Position numbers and translations under genes: made by a program. From Tamarix chinensis (taxonomy: Eukaryota > Streptophyta > Magnoliopsida > Caryophyllales > Tamaricaceae): a stretch of DNA of 64,000 nt. Below are positions 47,401-59,400 of the stretch, piece after piece. The stretch spans positions 44,790,244-44,854,243 of the forward strand of contig CM060177.1 in NCBI GenBank assembly GCA_030549775.1, read 5' to 3'. Every line of letters begins with the position of its first letter. The first letter of the stretch is position 1. The notes under the pieces were generated by a model, which searched no databases, had not been told where the DNA came from, and saw only the letters and a list, made by a program, of their open reading frames with translations.

Positions 47401-50400
47401 AAGTAACTAGTGAATTAGAATTTTAGTCGATGAATCTTTACATGCTAAATTAACTAAATTTTTGACTCTCGTAAATATGGTAATTATATAAGTAATCTGG
47501 GTCAATAGAATTAATTCCTAAGAGTCTAAGGTATAAAAGTCTTTTGAAATATATTAACTGCCTTATTAATAGTGGGTTAACACAAAACCAGGCTTAGTTT
47601 TTTAATACGTCTGTTATATAAGCAATCCAGTCATAGCTACATGTAAATCACAGAAAGAAACAGAGATAAGAACAAAACATATTACCGTTGTCTTATGTGG
47701 TTGAGGTGAAGAAGTAAGAGGACCAAAGTACAATCCAGTCATAGCTACAGAAGGATTGTCCAAGTAATTAGTTCATGTTGGTTTAAATAGTGTCCCATGT
47801 AAGTAATTTGTCTATCAACCCTTCTGTTTTAATGTGCCTGTTAATTCTGTTTTATAAAATATTATTTTATAAAATTTATATGTTTATACACATCAATCAT
47901 AATTGTTTTATTACTCTATAATTCAAACTAAAAATTTAGATAAAGCAATCGGTTTTGTTAATTAGAGTTCAAGTGAGTGTTTTTGCTTTATGAATCAGTT
48001 TAGTATTATGTTTTATATGGCTATTATTCATAATTGGTTTTTATTCTCGATTTTCTCAAATAATAATTTATAAAATATTTAGTTTCTAAACTATATCTTT
48101 TTATACATATAAATTATCTCAAACTTATACTCCATAATATAAACTAAATTTGGATCAAGCACTGTGTTTCTTTAACTAGTTTTCAAGTTGTTCCGTTTCA
48201 TAAACTATAATACAATATTCTATAAGAAACATTTGGTTATGTGATTGTTCCCCAAGAGGGAAGCCCTTACTAACCCATTTAGCAGTGTGGAATTGTTAAT
48301 TGATACTACTTCTGTTTGTAGTATACTACTTAGGACATCCTATAAGCCCTTAGTAATGATAGGGGGATTTTCAATTAGCTGATGTTATTGTTCCCTAGCC
48401 GTGGGTCCCGAAGTGCTCACAGTGACACCTTATTTGTTTTTGTTTCTCCACTAATTAATAAGTTGGCTATTGAAATGTTTCTTTAGTCCTACTAATTGTT
48501 CTGTTTTTAATATTTTGTGAACACACGATGACTTCTTTCTTAACTAACCTATTAACAATACAATAATTTTATAACTATTGAATATTCTCAATTATCATGT
48601 TTTATGCTATAAAGAATGTTTTGTAGTTTTATTCAGTTAAAGATATTTTATATTAAAATCTTAATCTTTGTTTAGGACATTGACCAATTATTTGTTGATT
48701 TGTGGTTCTGTTCACCACTTTCCAGCATTTCAGATCTAGAGCACGAAGATTGGGATGAAGAGGCCTTATGGAAGCTTATTTTGCTAGATGCGTAATTTTT
48801 TAGTCAATTGCCCTTAGCTCGGCAGTGTTGTTATAATGTGTTATGTCGACAGATTGTTATCTTATTGTATATTTTTATTGAACAATTGTCATTATTATTC
48901 TTAGTTTATAAGAGTTATTATTATTGTCTTAATGGTTATTATTTTTCCAGCCTTGCAATCTATATAGGTTCTCATGCAGATAGTGGCCTATGACACCTCC
49001 CAACTAGGGGGTAGTTTGAGGATGTTACAAGAGTAATATCAAAGCATAATGTCATGGATGACATTTTTTTTTCCCTTAGTCTTTTCTCTGTGACACTTAG
49101 CTTGCACAATTCCCTTAGTGCTTACTAAATCAGTCTTTTCTAAAATTAGGCAAAAACAAGCCTAAAGAACGATGGTAAGAACACCAACATAACTTAGTAG
49201 TATAAATGAGAGTTTTGTGTGTAAGAAGAAAGTATTTATATAGCTAGAACATATTTTACAAGTCTTAAATTGTGGGAGCAAATGGGATGCTTCCTATTTT
49301 TAATTGAGGCTCTTAGGCCTTTTCGCAAGTACGGAAGATTTTAAAACTTCCGCAAACCAATTACTCACATGAGAATTCTAGAAACTTCTCTTCTATGTCC
49401 TTACATCACTCTTCTAGACTTGAGGGATCTAAAGAGTTCTTATATCATTTAGAATGTCTATAGAATAGCACATATCCTTCCACACAATTCCACTAGTCTA
49501 TACAACTTTAAAGTGTTCTAAATCATTCCAAACAAAAATTAAAAAAAAAAAAAATTTAACGGACCAGGACATTCTCCCCCACCTCAGCCTCTGACGTCCT
49601 TATTAAGTCCTTGGGGTATGGAAACCCTCAATCTAGTCACGGAACTGCCCCAAGTCCCCTCATTCCCACCTTGCATCTCTATCCGATAACCCCTTCCAGC
49701 ACACAAGGCACTTGGTCCAATTGAGAACTCCTTTAGCCTTCTTTAGTCAATCTGCTACAACCTCCTTTTTAAAAGATATAGCATTCGCAGGTATTGTTCC
49801 ATGAGACTCACCCCTACTCGGGTCATCCTTATCCTTGTAGTAAGACTTCAGATGACTTGCATGGAACAGAGGGTAAACCTTTATCTCTAATAGCAACTCC
49901 AACCTACATGAAGTCCTTCCAAACTTCATTATGATCAAGTACGGCCCTTCGTACCTTCTTTTTCAAGCCCTTATGTACCTTACTGTAGGCCTTAAGTTGT
50001 TGGACAAGAAGTTTTACCATGACTTAATCTCCCACTTGGAATACCCTAGTTGCCTCTTTTAATTAGCCCATATTTTCATCTTCTTAGCTATCTTGGTCAA
50101 ATTTGCCTTGGCCATGTCTAGTTGCTTGTCCCACCCTTTTGCATACTTAAAGGCTGCACGGCTTGGTCTCGTGTATCTCTTGGCCAACTACTACGGAGAT
50201 GTGGGTTGATGCCCTATAACTAACTTGAACAGACTCTTTTGTGACACCTCACTCTGCTAGAGATTGTAGGAGAATTGGGCCACAGTTAACAACTTTGCCC
50301 AATCCATCTTATTGGCACTCACAAAGTTTCGCAAGTAAATTTCTAACAAGTGATTCACCCGCTCAGTCTGGCCATAGTTTGAGATGGAAACTTGTAGAAA

Positions 50401-53400
50401 AGTGATGATCCAAGCCCATAAGATTGAACAACTCGATCCAAAACTTTCCTATAAAGCATGGGTCTCAGTCAATTAAGATATTCCAAGAAATGCCCCATTA
50501 CTTCACCATGTGTCTGAGCTTGAACAACTCCCTTCAAACCTTTCCTATAAAGCGCTGGTCTCAGTCACTTATGATGCTCTAAAGAATGTCCCAATACTTC
50601 ACCGTGTGTTTGAAGAATAGGCACCCGCCTTCGTCGGCCATACAATCTCATGGGATTAGTATGAAGGTTCCATATCGAGCAACACTAGAATGGAACCGCA
50701 CCTTTTGATGTAGGGAGTGCCGAAATAAAGCCCATGGAGATGCTCTCCCATAGGTCCTCTAAAATAGATAGAGGCTCTAATAGGCTAGTTTGGCTTGCTT
50801 TGCTCCACCTTGTCTTACTGGCACACAAGACAAGTCTTCATATATGCCTCCACATCTTCCTGCATGTTATAATTTCTTAAGCCAAGCCATGGTCCTACAC
50901 ATATCAAAATGTCCGGCCCATTGGCCCTCCCTTAGGAAATCTCTCCTTAGCTTGCCCCACTTAGGCCCATAGAGTCGGTGGTCAACGGTATAGAACATGC
51001 CATCCTCCACCCAAAATTTACCTTAGCCAACTTCACCAAGTTCTTAGCTAAATGATCCTCGGTCAAACCATCCTAACCTAATCCATAATGTCACATTATG
51101 TCTGGCTTATAGCTGCTAGATCCATCTTCCAACTAAAACATCCATGACTATATTAGCCTTACCTAGCTTATACTCCATGACATAGTCAAAATCGCCCAAG
51201 AAATGTTGCCACCTTACTTGCTTGGGACTTGGTTTCTTTTGCCTCTGGAAGTAGCTAATAGCAATATTGTCAATCTTGATTACAAACCGACTCCCAAGCT
51301 AGTGCCTCCGTACCCAAAGGCAATGTATGATAGCCATCTTCTCTTGGTCATGCAGCAAGTACTTCCATTCCATATCATTCAACTTCCGGCTCTCGTATGC
51401 TATGGGATGGTTATCTTGCATAAAGACACCTCCAATGGTAAATTCTGATACATCTATGTAAACTTCAAACAGCTCTTAAGTAGTTGGGAAGAACTAAGAC
51501 CGACTCTTCCATCACGGCTTACTTAAGATCCTTGAAGGCTAGTTGACACTCTATTATCCATTCCCACACAACCCTCTTCTTAAGTATATTGGTCAAGGGT
51601 GTTGCCCTTGCTTAGTAACCCCTTATAAGCTGCCAATAATAATTTACAAGGCCTATGAAAGACCTTAGCTCTGAAACTTCCTTAGGCAGTTCCCATTCTA
51701 CAATAACACACACATTAGCCTCATCCATAAGTATCTTTCCCTCTACAATTATGCGCACTAGGAACATTACTTCCTCTTGGGCAAATGAACATTTCTTCAA
51801 TTTTACAAAGAGCTCATTTTCCCAAAATACTCGGAAAACTTTCCTTAAGCATTCAACATGTTCACCCCAAGTCTCACTATAAACCACAATATCATCCAAT
51901 TACATCACAACAAACTTATCTAGAAAGAGATGAAATATTTTATTTATCAAAATGCAAAAGGTCATGTGATGCAGGAGCATCTAATGAACCTAATGACTGT
52001 CATGTTCATATTAATCCTCAAGTTAAGGAAGATTTATCTTTCTTAATGTTGGAGCCTATCATGTTAAATATTCTTGATAATTCTTATATGCTTGATATTG
52101 AAAAATATTCAAGTTGTTCTTGTAGGTATGTCACATATTTGTAAGAAGAAGATGTTAATACACTTTAATGTGTAAAAGTATTCAAAGCATGCAGGACTAT
52201 GGCATACATGGGATGATACTTTACAACAAGAAGATATAGTGATGATATTCATTAGTTGTATTAACTTGTTGTAAACCCTAACTATAAGTGTATTTTATGT
52301 AAGTTAGGGTTTGATATAATTTCATGTATGTATCATAGTTAATTGTATAGCTTTGTAATGTTAATCCTTAGTATCATTTAACTAATGATATTATGCTTAG
52401 GATTAAGAGTTATATGGGCTTAATTCAACCATGATAAGTGGGCTTGGATTAAGGGAAAGAATCGGCCGGTTTTAGCATGATACCACTGACTACTTCCTCT
52501 CCTATATATATACTCTTGTACGCATGATTTGCATAGAAGAATGAATAAGAATTTTGATCAAACTTTGAGCATAGCTAGCTGAAGTCTATCTTTCTCATTT
52601 GAGTCGACATTGAGCAAGGAAAGTCTGGGACATTACCTTCCTCCATCAACACTCAAACTCGACACATTTGAAACTTGTTCAAATCTGCCGAGAACCATTA
52701 CCTTTGTCACTTGATTTCTTCACCTGTAATCTTTCTTAATCCTTCGTTTCTTTTGCATCATTTCATGGGTGACATCTTCTACCATCAATCTTCGATCCAA
52801 CCTTCCAACCACTTTGATAAAATACATCATCATGGTGCATTTATAAGGCCAAAGGGCATAACCACGAACTTGTAAGACATGTAGTCTTGGGTTCATCCAC
52901 TTCGGCTATGCGAACTTGCCAATATCTCAACCTCAAATCCACCTTGGAGAACCACCGTGTTTTCCCAAACCTATCAAACAAACCTGCCCTATAGTTGATG
53001 TACATGTAAAGCCCTCCATCATGCTTCTTTTGAAACAACACCGAGGCACCAAATGGGGTTTTGGATGGCCTTATGAATCCCGCATCCAATAATTACTAGA
53101 GTTGTTTCCTCAATTCTTCCAACTTGGGTGGAGCCATCCTATAGGGTCCCATAGCTAGAGGCTTAGCATCTGGCTCCACCTCCCTCTTAGGTGGGAGCTT
53201 CTTAGGTAGCTCAAGTGGCATTACATCCTCATAATCTTTTAAGACTCCCTTGATCTCTTCAGGCACACCCGATCCGGCGGTTGAGGATTCATCATTCAAT
53301 ATAACCAAGTGACCTCACCCTTTCTAAGTCCCATAGATACAGAAAGCATCTTGGACTCGACTTTTTTTCGTAATAAGGCCAAAACATAGGACTTTTATCC

Positions 53401-56400
53401 CTTAGAAATATATATGGTGTTAGCATCCGAGAATTAGAGTAGACATACTTATTGACAAATGCCAAGCACCGTCTTGAAGTCGCCCATGGGTACTGCCATC
53501 AAGTCCACCATACCTTCCCATTTAGTCAGCCGAATGGGTACCCCACAAGAAACACCAAGGATAAGCCTAGAAGTCGACTTCACAGCTTTCATCCAACCGA
53601 TCTCCTTAACATACTTGATCTCGAGTCTTGTAGCTTCCCCTTCTGCCGTAAAGTTGTGTGACACTTCCATGTCCACCAACACTTTGGTGTTACCATCATT
53701 TACCTTGGCTTTGATGTACATCAAGCCCTTAGATGACTTAATCCCCTCTTTTAGCATCTCTAAGTTCTCAGTCACCTCCTTAGGCTCTACCTTAGGCCTT
53801 TAGTGAGTTGAGGAACTGCATACAATCCATCTACACATTATCACCTAACGTTCCACACCTAAAAGAGCTAATAAAGGCATTAAGTTGTTTTCTCTTAGGA
53901 CAATAGAAGGAAAAATGTTCACCTTGGCATATGAAGCACTCCCACTTCTTAGAATGATCCTTGCCCCCATCGTGATTTCCCTTCCGCTTAGGTGGAAATC
54001 CTTCCTTTTAGGCTCTCTCCCCCACCTTTTTTTGGGACATCCTGCGTGGGTTTATCTTTTTTCTCTTTTTGGAAATTAATTAGGCACTCTGCCTCCTCTA
54101 TGACCGAAGCAAAGTCTTAAACATTATGACGCTTTAACTCTTGCTCCACTCATGGTTGTAGACCATCTATGAAGTAGAGAAGTTGATTCTTCTCTATCAT
54201 GTCTGGTATCTCAAGCCTCAAGAAGTTGTAGTACCTGATGTAGTCTTGATGGTACTAGTATGCTTTAAGCTCTGTAATCGTCTAACAGCATACTCCTCCA
54301 CATTCATCGAATGAATTGGGACTTAAACTCCTTCTTGAAATCCGTCCAAGTATTGATCACCACCATCCCACTTTCAATCCTATCACTCTGACGTCTCCAC
54401 CATAGCATGGCATCATGCTCCAGGTAGAGAGCAGCAATGTCAATCTTGTTAGAGTCATCCTCAATACTAGAACAATGCAAGTATTGCTTTACCATCTAAA
54501 TAAAATTATCAAGTTCCTTAGCATCATGCTTACCTCCATACTTAGACGGTTCAAGGATTTAAATCCTTTATCTAACATCACCCCCAATTTTGCATTGGTT
54601 GAGTTCTCTTCTCAACGCACCATGCTCCTCCCTAAGGGTCCAAAACTCAGTTGCTGACATCCTTTCAAAGTTCCTCTTAAAAAGCAGTTATATCCCGTAA
54701 AGAACTCACTATGAGTGTCCTCACCACAGTACTCATCCCAACCGTCGAGTCTCTCCATTATCTCATTAACCCTTTTCTCCACTTGTTCTACCCTTATCTC
54801 AAGTGAAAAGAGTTCGTCCTTAGAGACCAACTTTTCCTTTCCAGCATTTTTTCTCTTCTCACCTTCCCATTCACAAGCGTCATGAGACACAATTGATTCG
54901 ATTGGGTTCTTTGGCACCTCATCTTTTACCATGGTCACAATCCCTTGTAATCAAAGCTTCACCACCAACCAAGGCTCTAATACCTTATGACACGGGGTGA
55001 CTCCTCTTTCCTTAGTCTTTCCCATTTACCACTTAACTTGCACAATTTCACTAATGCTTACTAAGTCTGCATTTTCCAATACTTACGCAAAACCGAGCTT
55101 AAAAAACAAGGGTAAGAACACCAACACGACTTAAGAGAGTAAGTGAGAGTTTTGTGTGTAAGAAGAGTCTTCATTCATTCAAGCGCAGAATGTTTTATAA
55201 GTCTTGGATGGTGGGAGCAAATAAGGTGCTCCCTATTTATAGTTGAGGCCCTTAAGCCTTCCTACCAATACGAAAGATTCTACAACTTCCGCAAACCAAA
55301 CACTTACATAAGCATTCTAGAGACTTCTCTTCTATGTCCTTCCATTACTCTTCTAGACTTGGGAGATCCAAAGAGTTCTTAGATCATCTAGAATATCTCT
55401 AACATATTGCATACCCTTCCATACAATTCCACTAAAGTCCATACAGCTCTAGAATGTTCTAGAATCTTCCAGATAAAAATTGAAAAAAAATTAGTGGACC
55501 GTGACGATAGGCTTTAAATCATTAAATATCTATGGGTTTTGTAGTGATCAATTGAAATTTCGGGACCATTCAGACATAAGTTTTAGATCATGAAGGATCA
55601 TTTGGGATTTGTAGTGAATAAATGGTCTTCAATAAGGCTATCAGGGTATAAGCTTAAAATACAATAGATTTTTGGGCCTCACTAATTAGTTTTTGATTGA
55701 ATCATGACTAGCACCTTATCCAATATGTTCTACTTTCACTACTAGGTAAACTTCTGACTTTGTTTTCCGTTAGCTCATCATGAGTCAACGCAGTAGGGAT
55801 GATGAGCCTATTGATCATTAGGCTACCCACACAAGAAATGGTAGAAATAGTGTTATTGAGACTAATAGAATAGGCGGTTTTTACCCGACTCCAAATCTAA
55901 TGGAGGATCCAATACAACTAATAACCAATGTCATATTTAAACAAATAGCAACACAAGTGGGTCAGCAGGCGAATGGTATAATTCTAGTCCCAACACCAAC
56001 TAATGGAGCACCGCTTGCATTAGAAGCTATTGTCGAGTTCAAAAAACTAAGGCCCCCAAGTTATGGAGGTGAGGGAGACCACAAAGAGGCTGATGATTGG
56101 CTCTAGGGATAGAAATCAGACGAATCCTTCCCGAAATTTGATGGCTTTTATCCATTTGATGTGTAAATAGAAATGGATAAACGCATATGGATACAGATAT
56201 AAAAGAAAGGGAAAAATATCTGTCAGATTTGACTATGGATGAGGGTAAGGGATTCTAAAATCCATACTCGCCCTCATCTTTATACCCATACCTACACCCA
56301 CGTCCATTTATCAGATATAAAATTACCTTTTTACCCTCATTTATTTAACATTCAATATATTCTCTAAGATTAAAAGTGAAAGCATAATTAAACTCTAACA

Positions 56401-59400
56401 ATCTAAATATTTAATTCCATATTGGACGGTTTTTCTTTTAAACCCAATGAGTTTTACCATAAACCCGACGAGTTTTAACCAATGGATATATAAATGGATA
56501 TGAATATGGATATAGATGAGGGGGGAAATACCCATCAAGTTTGGGTAGGAATATGGATATAGGTTTTTTTTATTAGATTTAGATAACGAATAGGAGGTAC
56601 CGAATTCGTACCTAACCCGTACTATAGAAGAGTTCCATAAAAAGTTAGGTTGCTCCAATGAAGAGAAGCTGATTTTTGCAGACCACAAGTTAGAGAAACG
56701 AGTCAAGGACCGATGGTGGGTTATATAAGCTAAATGAACTAATATGACTTAGGAAATTTTTAGGGAGTTATTTAATGTCAAATTCTTCCCAAAGAGGCTT
56801 ATAAGGAGCAAAAGGCTTATGAGTTTTGCAGTTTCGAACACAGTGAGGACATGTCCATTAGTTAATGTGTTCTATTGTTTACTCACCTCTTTCACTTCAC
56901 TCCATATTCGATTCCCACCAAAGCTAAGGCTAAGAAATTTCAAGACTTGTTAAGGTACGCAATAAAGAGATAGCACTGATGAGACACAAAGTGTATCAAG
57001 ACATAATTGATACAACCATTATTGTAGAGAGGGAGCTTAAACAATATACTTCACAACAGAAGGATTTGAAGAGAAAGGATAGGCTTAGATGGCTAGATCA
57101 GGTCGAAGCACTAATCCAATGAAATCCATCAAAGGAAGCATAGTGTTGGCTCATCCGGTGGAAAGCCTAAAGCAAATGTTGAGTGCACTCGTTGTAGCTC
57201 ATTTCACCTTGGATTCAAGTGTTACCTCAAGATAGGCACATGCTTCAGGTGCGGTGACCTACAACATCAAATTGCCAACTACCCGGTCGGCCCCTCAAGA
57301 TGATGGATCTGCCCAATGACAAGTACATCAAAGGAATGATAGGAATGTACACACAAGATGATGGTAGATCTTTGCACTAAGCCAAGATGATGCTCAACAA
57401 TCAAACAATGCCATCACAGGTGCCATTCACGTTGCAAATACTTCTGCTTGAACACTTTTACTGAGGTGATACATACCCATGATCGAACCATGGTAAGAAA
57501 TGTTTTAGGACGAAACTTTTTGTTAGGAGGAAAGAATGTGAGTACCGGGAAAAAAAACTGTCATCAATATGTATGGTAGCTAACTAGTAGCAGGATTTTT
57601 GGCAACTAAATCTTGACTGATATGTTAATTAGAATTTTGATTTTGACAAATACAGTAACTAACTAGTGAATTAGAATTAAATACTAAGAGTCTAAGATAT
57701 AAAAATCTTTAGAAATATATTAATTACCTTAGTAAAAGCAAGTTCCCGCAGTTCTTAGTCTTTTAATACATCGGTTATATAAACGACCCGGTCATAGCTA
57801 AATGTGAATCAAAAAAAAAAAACAGAGAGATAAGAACAAAACATTATACCATCTGCAGTCGATGTGAAGAAGTAAGAGGACCAAAGTAGAATTGCTACCC
57901 CTTAAGCAATAAGCCTCATCAAGGATTGTCCTGGTAATTAGTTCACAATGGTTTAGATAGCGTCCAGATAAGTAATTTGTCTGTCAACCCTTCTATTTTA
58001 ATGTGCTTGTTAATTTTAAGGTTTCAATCCCTATTTTATAAAATATTATTTTATAAAATTTAACTGTTTATACACATCAACCATCATTGTTTTATTACTC
58101 TATATTTCAAACTAAAAATTTAGATCAAGCAATTAGTTTTATTAATTAGTGTTCAAGTGAGCGTTTTCATTTTACGTATCTGTTTAGTGTTTTGTTTTAT
58201 ACACCTATTATTCATAATCGATTTTGATTCTCAATTTTCTCAATAGTATATATAAAATACATAGTATCTAAACTATATGTTTTTATACAAATAAATTGTC
58301 TCTGATTTATACTCCCTTTTTTAAACTAAAATTGAAATCAAGCGCTATATTTTATTAATTAGTTTTTAAGTGACTGTTTTCATTTTATGAACTATTATAC
58401 TGTATTCTGTAAGAATCATTTTGTTCTGTGCCAATGCGTCTATGCCCCAAGGGAGAACCCTTATTAGCCCAATTAGCAGTGTGAGATCATTAATTAATTA
58501 TTTTTTTGTTCATAGTGCACTACTTAAGACTTCCTACTAGCTCTCAATAAACAACAAGAGACAGTTAATTACTCGTTGTTACTGTACCCTAACCGCAGGG
58601 TCCCGAAGCAATCATAGCTACACCATATATTATTTAGCTGATACATGTTTCCACATAAATTAATGAGTTACTACTAAACTCTCTCTCTAGTCCAACTAAG
58701 TATTTTATTTTTAATATTTTATCAACACACGATGGCTCCTTTTTTAAATACCCTGTTGATGACATATTAATTTTATAACAGTTGAAGGTTCTCAATTATC
58801 TAGTTTTAATCAGTAAAGAATGGTTTAACATTTTATTTATTATAAAATATCGTATATTAAAATCTTGATCTTCGTTTTCGTCGGTAGGTTAATTACTTGC
58901 TCCTTTGTAGTTTTGTTCACCCCTTTCCAAAATTCCTAATGTGAAGCACGAAACATTGATCAAAGGTTGGGATCAAGAGGCCTTATGGAAGCTTAGTCCA
59001 CTAAAAGAGTCTTTTTTCAGTCAATTGTCCTTCACTTGGCATTGCAGATGTTATGTGTTATGTCATCATTGGGGATTGGAACCCTTATATGGTTATCCTA
59101 CTATATTTTCTTTTTGAACACTTATCATTATTATTCATAGTTTATAAGAATTATTATTATTGTCTTAATGGTTAATGTTCTGCTAGCCTTGCTATTTATA
59201 GAGGTTCCCGTGCAAATAGTAGCAAATAACACCTCCAAACTAAAGGTAGTTTAAAGTGATGTAGAAGCAAACACTCCAAAATTAGCATTCATCATTATGG
59301 AACCAATTATTCTATATATAGAAAGGATTTCCCACAAAATTGAAGACAAACAGATGGTTACATTACTAGTTATAGATGAAACTTACCATACAAGCTGCTA

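Larger units (their letters stand above)
49050..55505 (-). mobile_element. Chromodomain-type Ty3/gypsy element, near full length, decayed
   Basis: A 6.5-kb minus-strand element has LTRs at 54,988-55,505 (5') and 49,050-49,571 (3'), a primer-binding site AAGGTATTAGAGCC (54,974-54,987, minus strand) and a polypurine tract GAGGTGGGGGAGAA beside the 3' LTR. Domain order gag, zinc knuckle, protease, RT, RNase H, integrase, chromodomain is complete, which identifies a plant chromovirus, but every domain has stops or frameshifts. CATAA on the left and GATAG on the right look like decayed copies of CATAG, which is what the unoccupied paralogous site near 45,835 reads. An 870-bp insertion splits RT. 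Confidence 0.88.
49030..57536 (+). pseudogene. Internal region B: second gag copy, split by a chromovirus and a 516-bp insertion
   Basis: Collinear with internal region A once insertions at 49,050-55,505 and 56,104-56,619 are removed. The decayed primer-binding site AATATCAAAGCATAA follows LTR 2. Gag resumes after the chromovirus: MSQRSRDDEPIDH-like at 55,781, VEFKKLRPPSYGGEGDHKEA at 56,034, RHKVYQDIIDTTIIVEREL-like near 56,990 and a knuckle CFRCGDLQHQIANYP at 57,241 with its last Cys changed to Tyr. It ends with the same protease-to-tail deletion junction as region A and polypurine tract GGAGGAAAGAA. Confidence 0.8.

Noticed and set aside
51655..52144. Plus-strand frames over the chromovirus RT
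   Set aside because: Antisense to RT for most of their length; only the part after 51,966 belongs to the inserted sequence and it is unrecognised.
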